Under the pieces are notes generated by a model. That model saw only the letters and a list, made by a program, of their open reading frames with translations, was not told the DNA's origin and ran no database searches. The position numbers and the translations under genes are program-made. Below, piece after piece: positions 1 to 5,487 of a stretch of DNA of 5,576 nt (its first letter is position 1; the number at the start of each line of letters is the position of its first letter). Origin of the DNA: Burkholderiales bacterium (GTDB lineage: Bacteria > Pseudomonadota > Gammaproteobacteria > Burkholderiales > Burkholderiaceae); NCBI GenBank assembly GCA_947447845.1, contig CANFNO010000227.1:1-5576 (forward strand). Reading direction: 5' to 3'.

Positions 1-593
1 CCCAGAACCATGTAGGGAATGTGCGCTTCAGCAAGAAAGGTCCGCATGATTTCGCGCGGGTGTGCGAACGCGCTCAGGCTAATGACTGCACGCAAATCGG
101 GCCGCCGAGTGGCACATAGAAGTGCAGCGCCGGCACCTACCGAATGGCCCATGACCGCAAGTCGTTTGGGGTCTACCGAGGGTTGCCGACTCAACCAATC
201 CAGACCGGCCTCAATATCCTCTGCAAAACGGAGTAGAGAGGTAAAGGCCGCGTCGTCACTTTGGCCGTGGCAACGGGCATCCAGAAGCAACACAGAAAAG
301 CCTGCCGCGTGCAACGGCGCCAGTGCCGGTAGCATCAAACTGGCGTTGGCACCCCAGCCGTGCATCACGACAACAGCAGGGCCAAGCGAGCGGTCGGAGA
401 CCGGAACAAACCAAGCAAAGAGTGTCTTGTTGTCCGCTGTAGGCAGTCGTATTTCGTGGGCGTTCAATCCCAAATCTGCCGGTGTTTGTTGATGCGCTAA
501 TCGGGGCGCACGCAGTCCATGCAAAATCAATGCGTGAGCCGCACCTCGCAGCACCAAGATGCTGGTCACAATGATGATGCCGACAAGTAGCAT
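1..593 (-). CDS. Membrane-anchored alpha/beta hydrolase, C-terminus cut off by window edge
   Basis: Seen: 197 codons from the ATG at 593 are open to the window edge. Residues 1-15 are almost entirely hydrophobic and look like a signal anchor. The alpha/beta-hydrolase core follows: the oxyanion-hole motif HGWGAN at 78-83, strand and loop LLLDARCHGQSD at 102-113, and the nucleophile elbow GHSVGAG at 149-155 with Ser151 as the likely catalytic serine. The catalytic Asp and His would lie beyond the window. Family knowledge: proteins with this layout are serine hydrolases (esterase, lipase or dipeptidyl-peptidase-like); the substrate cannot be told from sequence. Start choice: the frame is closed by a TAG just inside the end of the globin gene, and this is the first ATG after it. 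No clear Shine-Dalgarno precedes it, so a non-ATG start slightly upstream is possible. It begins 28 bases after the globin stop, so it is probably co-transcribed. Its link to respiration is unknown. Confidence 0.85.
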   Translation of the reverse strand, partial: MLLVGIIIVTSILVLRGAAHALILHGLRAPRLAHQQTPADLGLNAHEIRLPTADNKTLFAWFVPVSDRSLGPAVVVMHGWGANASLMLPALAPLHAAGFSVLLLDARCHGQSDDAAFTSLLRFAEDIEAGLDWLSRQPSVDPKRLAVMGHSVGAGAALLCATRRPDLRAVISLSAFAHPREIMRTFLAEAHIPYMVL

Positions 594-621
594 CAGTAGG
601 TAAAGGTCAAGACCATGTGCA

Positions 622-1035
622 TTACGCAGCGCAATTGTGGCTTCCGTCGGTGTTGACTAAATGGTTGGCCATTTGGGCAAAGGTGTGAATGAGCTGGTCA
701 CGCAGTGCAATATCAGCCACCTGCTCGGTAAGCGCCTGTGTCATGCACAGCATCCATTCATCACGCACCACCGGACCCACGGCATACGGTGCATGGCGCA
801 TGCGCAATCGGGGGTGTCCTTTCTTGGCAATAAAGAGTGCGGGGCCACCAAACCAGCCTGACAAGTATTCAAACAAGCCTGTAGCGCTGCCGGATAAGCT
901 TTCAGGGTGCAACTGCCGAGCGTTGTAGGCCTCTGGTAACTCATCCATAAGTTCATAAAAACGATGCACAAGGGTGAGAACACCGGTTTCGCCGCCTAAT
1001 TGGTCGTATGGACTTGATCTAGTGTGTGTGGTCAT
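622..1035 (-). CDS. Group II truncated haemoglobin (2/2 globin, trHbO type)
   Basis: A small cytoplasmic haem protein of 137 residues, full length for the family. Seen: the opening YDQLGGETGV (10-19); HRFYELMD (24-31), where Tyr27 fits the B10 distal tyrosine; FEYLSGWFGGP (55-65), the group II CD-E signature; RMRHAPY (78-84), with His81 as proximal F8 haem ligand; and DEW (92-94), with Trp94 at G8, the tryptophan that marks group II. Family knowledge: such globins bind O2 tightly and are linked to O2 delivery, NO or peroxide chemistry. No reductase domain is fused to it. The ATG overlaps the TGA of the small flavoprotein remnant in an ATGA arrangement, and no good Shine-Dalgarno is visible, so translation may depend on coupling to upstream reading. 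Sitting downstream of the bd oxidase genes, it plausibly serves microaerobic or NO-stress physiology; this is inference. Confidence 0.93.
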   Translation of the reverse strand: MTTHTRSSPYDQLGGETGVLTLVHRFYELMDELPEAYNARQLHPESLSGSATGLFEYLSGWFGGPALFIAKKGHPRLRMRHAPYAVGPVVRDEWMLCMTQALTEQVADIALRDQLIHTFAQMANHLVNTDGSHNCAA

Positions 1036-1112
1036 CGGTAATTTCTATGGTGCGCCGTGGACAGTGCGCCAAAACCCGCGCCTATTACAGTGATGTTTTG
1101 CACAGCATTCAT
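1032..1112 (-). pseudogene. Remnant of an FAD/NAD(P)-dependent oxidoreductase, start and stop retained
   Basis: Seen: a 26-codon frame whose ATG (1112-1110) overlaps the TGA of the MBL gene as ATGA and whose own TGA (1034-1032) overlaps the ATG of the globin gene in the same way. Residues 7-20 read ITVIGAGFGALSTA: a beta strand followed by GxGxxG and a small-residue helix, the classic N-terminal dinucleotide-binding motif of flavoproteins such as sulfide:quinone reductase-like and other NAD(P)/FAD oxidoreductases. After it only six residues (HHRNYR) remain before the stop. Inference: a full-length flavoprotein gene once lay between the MBL and globin genes and lost nearly all of its interior, leaving both junctions intact. 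A real microprotein or an assembly deletion are alternatives. Which flavoprotein it was cannot be decided from 20 residues; sulfide:quinone reductase-like is favoured by the neighbouring persulfide dioxygenase-type gene. Confidence 0.6.
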
Positions 1113-1762
1113 CGTTGGGTATTCTTATTGTGGGCATTCCACAATGGTTTATCTGGAAGGCTTCGCATAGAGGCCAGAAATTCGTCACGGGAGCAGCCTG
1201 TAAAGGATGGATTCCAGCGCCTCTGGTCCATGATCGTGCTGACCGTGCGCAGATGCTGTGCGTGACCAGAAAACAAAAGTGTTTCGTTGGGGAATTTAAA
1301 AAGTCGTTGGGTAATGCTTTCCCATAATTGCGCAGGTGCTGCGGCAAATGGTTGGTCTGGGCATTCCATTGTGTTCAGCAATCCGCCACAAAATAGCCGG
1401 TCGCGCCAGGCAAAGCTAAGACAAGTTGCGGTGTGACCCGGAGTGGACCAAACTCCAAGGGCCTCGTTACCAAATGCTAAGGATGCGCCATCGTCAGGCC
1501 GGTATGCGCGTAGCTGTTCGTCACCCTGTATCAGCGGCGCCCCCAGTTGGGCCAAATTCTGAAATTCTTCCGAGTGCAGGTGGTCATGGTGATGGGTCCT
1601 CAAAACCCACTTCAATTGCAGGTCATGCTCTGCCAGCAAAGCAGAAAGAACGTCGAGGTCGCGGCTGTGAGGATCAATCAGGACTGCTTCTTTGGCGTGC
1701 ACATCGGCGAGCAGATAGGTCAACTCACCGCTGAATTCGTCATGCAACATGCGGAAGTACAT
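1109..1762 (-). CDS. MBL-fold protein of the ETHE1/persulfide dioxygenase type, altered metal site
   Basis: 217 residues, near the usual family length. Seen: the N-terminus matches ETHE1-type proteins (FR at 3-4, TYLLAD at 15-20, EAVLIDP at 25-31). The first metal motif reads THHHDH at 56-61, one residue shorter than the family's THxHxDH. STPGHTATC (106-114) supplies the second-shell histidine, His110. The site that normally reads F-T-G-D reads FCGG at 124-127, so the metal-ligand Asp appears to be Gly127. SGHAQH (165-170) holds the third histidine, His167, followed by TVSTI (173-177) and WNP (183-185), which match the family's C-terminal region. Family knowledge: intact relatives oxidise glutathione persulfide to sulfite with one iron held by two His and one Asp. 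Inference: this copy may be inactive, bind metal differently or have a new role. It starts one base after the ybgE stop with no clear Shine-Dalgarno, and its TGA overlaps the next small frame. The family call is strong; the activity is doubtful. Confidence 0.85.
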   Translation of the reverse strand: MYFRMLHDEFSGELTYLLADVHAKEAVLIDPHSRDLDVLSALLAEHDLQLKWVLRTHHHDHLHSEEFQNLAQLGAPLIQGDEQLRAYRPDDGASLAFGNEALGVWSTPGHTATCLSFAWRDRLFCGGLLNTMECPDQPFAAAPAQLWESITQRLFKFPNETLLFSGHAQHLRTVSTIMDQRRWNPSFTGCSRDEFLASMRSLPDKPLWNAHNKNTQR

Positions 1763-1763
1763 A

Positions 1764-2057
1764 TCAGGCAGCCCAACGCAAGCCTACCGCCAGCAGCAGG
1801 CCGCCCGCGCAAGACCAACCGGAAAACAATAGCTTCCATCCGACTGCACGCGGCACAAAACCTACCCCACGCACTAATCCAGCACTCATGGCCCAAAAAA
1901 GCGCAAGGATAAAACCATGGTCGACGCTGCCGTTGTGACGTGCGAGAAGCAGGGGATAGATAGTGCCTGCCAGCATGATGGCAAGTGCAACGAACAGACT
2001 GGGAAAGTTCATGGCGCTTGCAGCAGGCGTCGTGGCAACTGCGTCACTTGATTTCAC
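1764..2057 (-). CDS. ybgE: Cyd operon protein YbgE
   Basis: A 97-residue inner-membrane protein, the same length I recall for E. coli YbgE. Seen: three hydrophobic stretches at roughly 18-38, 46-66 and 74-93. The middle region carries the family pattern: His47-Gly48, Trp55-Ala56, and AGLVRGVGFVPR at 59-70, which lines up with the HG...WA..AG..HGVGF.P pattern of the E. coli protein. Family knowledge: ybgE is a standard downstream gene of proteobacterial cyd operons; its exact function is not established. The start is GTG, two bases after the cydX stop, supported by AGGA nine bases upstream; a later ATG at codon 16 would shorten the poorly conserved N-terminus and cannot be excluded. The following MBL gene starts one base after its stop, so the two are almost certainly on one transcript. 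Confidence 0.88.
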   Translation of the reverse strand: MKSSDAVATTPAASAMNFPSLFVALAIMLAGTIYPLLLARHNGSVDHGFILALFWAMSAGLVRGVGFVPRAVGWKLLFSGWSCAGGLLLAVGLRWAA

Positions 2058-2059
2058 GG

Positions 2060-2173
2060 CTACTTGTCCTTTTTCGCGGCTGCACGTGCCTCTTCATTCT
2101 CGCCCCACATCGCATTCAAAATTGCCAGCAAGACGGCAAAGCCGACGCCAAGAATCCAAGCAAAGTACCACAT
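2060..2173 (-). CDS. cydX: Cytochrome bd oxidase small subunit CydX
   Basis: A 37-residue single-pass membrane peptide, the same length as E. coli CydX. Seen: the nearly invariant opening MWYFAWILG, one hydrophobic helix through about residue 21, then a short charged tail rich in Glu, Ala and Lys. The conserved Trp6 and Glu25 are both in place. Family knowledge: CydX packs against CydA and is needed for stable, active bd oxidase. AGGA lies six bases before the ATG, an ideal spacing. It is 20 bases after the Rieske stop, whereas in most cyd operons it follows cydB directly; the Rieske gene therefore sits inside the normal cydB-cydX junction. The family assignment is secure from the N-terminus alone. 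Confidence 0.96.
   Translation of the reverse strand: MWYFAWILGVGFAVLLAILNAMWGENEEARAAAKKDK
2067..2070 (-). promoter_or_regulatory. Ribosome binding site of ybgE (GTG start)
   Basis: AGGA on the minus strand, inside the last codons of cydX and nine bases before the GTG at 2057. It is the main support for the GTG start over the ATG fifteen codons later. Confidence 0.55.
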
Positions 2174-2193
2174 GATGTTTCCTATCTCAGCGT

Positions 2194-2793
2194 TCAGGCT
2201 GTGTTGTCTTCACCGATCAGCAGTTTGCTGGCGGTGAGGTATTTGTGAGGCGGCACTTCTAGATTGGTGGGTGCCGGTTTGTTCTTGAAGACCCTGCCTG
2301 CCAGGTCAAACGTGGAGCCATGGCATGGACAGAAAAAGCCGCCGGACCAGTCAGCACCCACACTGGGGTTGTTACTGCCCTTGGCAACAGAATTGGGGGA
2401 GCAGCCCAGGTGGGTGCAAATGCCCACAGCGACCAAGTATTCGGGATTGATAGAGCGGGTGGCGTTTTGGGCATAGGCCGGTTGTTGCTCACGCTCCGAT
2501 TCGGGGTCCACCAATTGAGGACCCAAAGTGGTCAGCCCTGCCAGCATCTCAGGAGTTCGGCGCAATATCCAGACGGGTTTGCCACGCCATTCCACCATTT
2601 TGGTTTCGCCAGGTGCCAAACCGCTGATATCCACCTCCACACTGGAGCCCATGGCACGGGCCCGCTCACTCGGTGCAAAGCTGGAAACAAATGGCACGGC
2701 AGTAGCTGCAATAGCAACTCCAGCCAGAGTGCCGGTCATCAGCACCCATTTGCGGCGCTCTTCGTCTTGTTCGGGCGGGTTAGTAAGCTGCAT
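2194..2793 (-). CDS. petA: Rieske iron-sulfur protein, bc1-complex type (ubiquinol-cytochrome c reductase subunit)
   Basis: 199 residues. Seen: a twin-arginine start (ERRKWVLMTG, 12-21) leading into a hydrophobic anchor (17-40) that ends in VPFVSSFAPSERARA (33-47), the flexible hinge region; then the soluble domain with KPVWILRRTPEML (72-84), cluster motif one CTHLGCSP (126-133) and cluster motif two CPCHGSTFDLAGR (155-167). Cys126, His128, Cys155 and His158 should hold the [2Fe-2S] cluster and Cys131-Cys157 the disulfide. NKPAPTNLEVPPH (171-183) is the usual C-terminal region. Family knowledge: this protein passes electrons from ubiquinol to cytochrome c1 and normally sits with petB and petC. 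Neither is here. Instead its ATG lies 14 bases inside the end of cydB, implying translational coupling, and cydX follows after 20 bases. No key residue is missing. It may be a second Rieske isoform for a bc1 complex encoded elsewhere or have a bd-linked role; both are inference. Confidence 0.95.
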   Translation of the reverse strand: MQLTNPPEQDEERRKWVLMTGTLAGVAIAATAVPFVSSFAPSERARAMGSSVEVDISGLAPGETKMVEWRGKPVWILRRTPEMLAGLTTLGPQLVDPESEREQQPAYAQNATRSINPEYLVAVGICTHLGCSPNSVAKGSNNPSVGADWSGGFFCPCHGSTFDLAGRVFKNKPAPTNLEVPPHKYLTASKLLIGEDNTA

Positions 2794-3916
2794 GGTCGTT
2801 CTCTCTGACGTAGGCTGCCGTCACTTTGCCACGCATGACGCTATAGGCCCAGGACGTATAAAGAATGATGAGAGGCATAAAAAGCATCGTGGCCCAGAAC
2901 ATGATGCCTAGCGTCAGGTGGCTGGAAACGCTATCCCACACGGTCAGACTGGCTTGCGGCATGGAACTCGACGGCATGATGAAGGGAAACATCGACGCGC
3001 CTGCCGTGCCAATGACTCCGAACACGGCCAGCGAGGAGGCCACGAAAGCACTCAGTGTCAAGCGCAGGCGCAACAGCACCGTGGCCAGCAGCGCGCCGCC
3101 AATGCCGAGGGTGGGGAGCAGCCACAGCAGCGGCTGTTTGCCGTAATTGACCATCCAGGCACCGGCCTCACGGACCACCGTCTTTGCCATTGGGTCTGGC
3201 AAGGCGTTGGGGCTAATGACGGAGGCAATGCGGTAGCCGTCAATGCCTTGCAGCCAGACGCCCGCGCCCACAAAGGCCAGCACCATCACCAGCGCCGCAC
3301 CGGTTGCCGCACGGATGGTACGTTGCTGAATAATGCCTTCGGTGCGGTGGGCCAGGTAGGCACCACCCTGCAGGGTGATCATGGCGCTGCTGACCACTCC
3401 GGCTAGTAAAGCGAAGGGGTTGAGCAATTGCCAGAAGCTGCCTGTGTACGTGGAGACCATGAAGAGGTCGAACTGAAAAGGCACACCTTGCAGCAGGTTG
3501 CCAAAGGCCACACCAAAGATCAGTGGTGGCACTGAGCCGCCGATAAACAAACCCCAATCCCAGGTGCTGCGCCAAGTCGCGTTATGGATCTTGCTGCGGT
3601 AGTCAAAGCCAACGGGTCGGAAGAAAAGTGCCCACAACACCACCAGCATGGCCCAGTAAAAGCCGCTGAATGCCGTGGCATAGACTAATGGCCAGGCAGC
3701 AAAAATGGCGCCTCCGCCGGTAATGAACCAGACCTGGTTACCGTCCCAATGTGGCCCCACCGTGTTAATCACCACGCGGCGCTCGAGGTCGTTGCGCCCC
3801 ACGAAGGGCAGCAGGGTTCCGACGCCCATGTCGTGCCCGTCCATGATGGCAAAGCCGACCAGCAGGACGCCGACCAGCAGCCACCAAATGATCTTTAGAG
3901 TTGAATAGTCAAACAT
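2780..3916 (-). CDS. cydB: Cytochrome bd quinol oxidase subunit II
   Basis: 378 residues from the chosen start, close to the E. coli protein. It is a multi-pass inner-membrane protein without haem that pairs with CydA. Seen: KIIWWLLVGVLLVGFAIMDG (8-27) with the conserved Asp29 just after it, GRNDLERR (40-47), GPHWDGNQVWFIT (54-66) containing Trp57-Asp58, AAWPLVYATAFSGFY, and FFRPVGFDYRSK, all family hallmarks. About nine hydrophobic segments follow one another through the protein. Two ATG codons stand in tandem at 3919 and 3916; AGGA is three bases from the first and six from the second, so the second is preferred, giving the usual MFDY-type N-terminus. The frame stays open far upstream inside cydA, but that extension is only an antisense-free shadow and not part of the protein. 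The gene begins 11 bases after cydA and its last 14 bases overlap the Rieske gene. Confidence 0.97.
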   Translation of the reverse strand: MFDYSTLKIIWWLLVGVLLVGFAIMDGHDMGVGTLLPFVGRNDLERRVVINTVGPHWDGNQVWFITGGGAIFAAWPLVYATAFSGFYWAMLVVLWALFFRPVGFDYRSKIHNATWRSTWDWGLFIGGSVPPLIFGVAFGNLLQGVPFQFDLFMVSTYTGSFWQLLNPFALLAGVVSSAMITLQGGAYLAHRTEGIIQQRTIRAATGAALVMVLAFVGAGVWLQGIDGYRIASVISPNALPDPMAKTVVREAGAWMVNYGKQPLLWLLPTLGIGGALLATVLLRLRLTLSAFVASSLAVFGVIGTAGASMFPFIMPSSSMPQASLTVWDSVSSHLTLGIMFWATMLFMPLIILYTSWAYSVMRGKVTAAYVRENDHAAY

Positions 3917-3922
3917 CATGCG

Positions 3923-3926
3923 TCCT
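3923..3926 (-). promoter_or_regulatory. Ribosome binding site of cydB
   Basis: AGGA on the minus strand. It lies six bases before the ATG at 3916 but only three before the tandem ATG at 3919. This spacing favours the second ATG as the cydB start. Confidence 0.7.
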
Positions 3927-3927
3927 C

Positions 3928-5487
3928 TTAAGCGTGAAACTGCGGTTCGTTGACATAGCGACCTGTTCCCAGGCTGCCGGGGCCCATGCGGGCGAACTTG
4001 ACCATCAGGAACATCTCCACTACCAGCAGCACGGTGTAGAAGCCGATAAATCCAGCCAGTGAGCCATACAGGCTGTTGACACTCAGGGTGGACACGCTCA
4101 GGTGCGTAGGCAGTACGCCATAAATGGTCCAGGGTTGGCGACCGTACTCGGCGACAAACCAGCCCAGCTCGCAAGCCAGCCAAGGCGCGGGCAACATCCA
4201 CAGCGCCACCTTCAGCAACCAAGGTTTGCCCATGCAGGCCGACTTGAGCGTGCTCCAGAACGCAAGGCCGAACAGTAGAAGCATGGCAAAACCGAGCCCG
4301 ACCATGAGGCGAAAGGCCCAGAACATGGGGGTGACGCGCGGCACGGTGTCGTCGACGGCGCGTTGAATGATCGCGGGGGTGGCTGTGTTGACGTCGACCA
4401 CATATTTTTTGAGCAGCAGGCCAAAGCCCAGGTCAGTCTTATGCTCTTCAAATACGCGCTTGGCGGCGGCATCCTCGCGGTTGGCGCGCAGGGCTTCAAG
4501 CGCATTGACAGCAACAATGCCGCGCAAAATTCGCTCCCGGTTTTTGGCCTTGATTTCGTGGATGCCAGGAATTTCCTTAGTGAGCGAGCGCGTGCCGATC
4601 AGACCCATAACCCAGGGAATCTCGACTTCCCAATTGTTCTTCTGCTCGGCTTCGTTGATGCTAGCTACCAGTGTGAGTCCCGCCGGTGCTGGTTTGGTCT
4701 CCCACATGGCTTCCATGGCTGCCAGTTTGGTTTGCTGTGCTTCACCTACTGTGTAACCCGATTCGTCACCGAGCACGATGACGCTCAGTACCGAGGCCAG
4801 GCCAAAGGCGGCCGCCACGCGGAAGCTTCGTTTAGCAAACTCCACGTCCCGCTTCTTGAGCAAATACCAGCTCGAAATCGACAGCACAAACATGGCACCC
4901 GTAGCGTAGCCGGCTGACACGGTGTGAACGAACTTGGCTTGCGCATCCGGGTTGAACAGCACAGCCCAGAAGTCTGTCATCTCCATGCGCATGGTCTGGT
5001 AGCTGAACTCGGCGCCCACTGGGTTTTGCATCCAACCATTGGCGATCAGAATCCAGAGTGCTGACAGATTGGTGCCGGTCGCCATCAGAAGGGTGACCAG
5101 CAGATGCTGGGTTTTACTGAGTCTGTCCCAACCAAAGAAGAACAGACCAATCATGGTGGATTCCAGGAAGAATGCCATCAGCCCTTCGATGGCCAGCGGA
5201 GCGCCAAAAATGTCGCCCACGTAATGCGAGTAATAGGCCCAGTTGGTACCGAACTGGAATTCCAGCGTGATGCCGGTGGTTACGCCCAACGCGAAGTTGA
5301 TGCCAAAGAGCTTGCCCCAGAATCGAGTCATGTCTTTCCAGACCACGTTGCCTGTCATGACGTAGACACTTTCCATGATTACCAGCATCCACACCATGCC
5401 GATGGTGAGTGGTACGAAGAGAAAGTGGTACAGCGCCGTAGCGGCAAACTGCAACCGCGACAGATCTACCAGTTGTTCCGAAATCAT
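3928..5487 (-). CDS. cydA: Cytochrome bd quinol oxidase subunit I
   Basis: 519 residues, full length for the long Q-loop (E. coli-like) class. It oxidises quinol and reduces O2 to water in the inner membrane without pumping protons. Seen: all ligand positions of the E. coli enzyme are present with a steady offset of two. His21 and Glu101 fit the haem d/b595 region (Glu109 matches the neighbouring conserved acid in GLMAFFLEST), His188 (KFVHT) and Met395 (FRLMV) fit haem b558, and Glu447 (GWFVAEYGRQPW) fits haem b595. The Q-loop begins with GDESGYTVGEAQQTKLAAMEA, where Lys254 and Glu259 match the quinol-site pair, and continues with a long hydrophilic insert to about residue 380. The ATG is supported by AAGGA eight bases upstream and overlaps the TGA of the preceding frame. 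No defect is visible, so the enzyme should be functional. Family knowledge: such oxidases have high O2 affinity and tolerate sulfide and NO. Confidence 0.98.
   Translation of the reverse strand: MISEQLVDLSRLQFAATALYHFLFVPLTIGMVWMLVIMESVYVMTGNVVWKDMTRFWGKLFGINFALGVTTGITLEFQFGTNWAYYSHYVGDIFGAPLAIEGLMAFFLESTMIGLFFFGWDRLSKTQHLLVTLLMATGTNLSALWILIANGWMQNPVGAEFSYQTMRMEMTDFWAVLFNPDAQAKFVHTVSAGYATGAMFVLSISSWYLLKKRDVEFAKRSFRVAAAFGLASVLSVIVLGDESGYTVGEAQQTKLAAMEAMWETKPAPAGLTLVASINEAEQKNNWEVEIPWVMGLIGTRSLTKEIPGIHEIKAKNRERILRGIVAVNALEALRANREDAAAKRVFEEHKTDLGFGLLLKKYVVDVNTATPAIIQRAVDDTVPRVTPMFWAFRLMVGLGFAMLLLFGLAFWSTLKSACMGKPWLLKVALWMLPAPWLACELGWFVAEYGRQPWTIYGVLPTHLSVSTLSVNSLYGSLAGFIGFYTVLLVVEMFLMVKFARMGPGSLGTGRYVNEPQFHA

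Noticed and set aside
19..492. A 157-codon plus-strand open frame at the left edge
   Set aside because: It is the antisense shadow of the alpha/beta hydrolase, whose HGWGAN and GHSVGAG motifs read on the minus strand. The plus-strand translation is Ser/Arg/Ala-rich with no recognisable domain.
594..621. Possible terminator or promoter between the globin and hydrolase genes
   Set aside because: The 28 bases contain no hairpin with a T-run and no recognisable promoter elements.
2320..2808. A 162-codon plus-strand open frame opposite the Rieske gene
   Set aside because: The minus strand encodes an unmistakable Rieske protein over the same bases; the plus-strand product has no family features.
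3917..4222. A long in-frame N-terminal extension of cydB reaching about 100 codons into cydA
   Set aside because: It overlaps the conserved C-terminal part of cydA in another frame, shows no family similarity, and the tandem ATG with AGGA at the cydA-cydB junction gives the normal CydB start.
4363..4917. A 184-codon plus-strand open frame opposite cydA
   Set aside because: It lies fully inside the conserved Q-loop region of cydA and reads as low-information shadow sequence.
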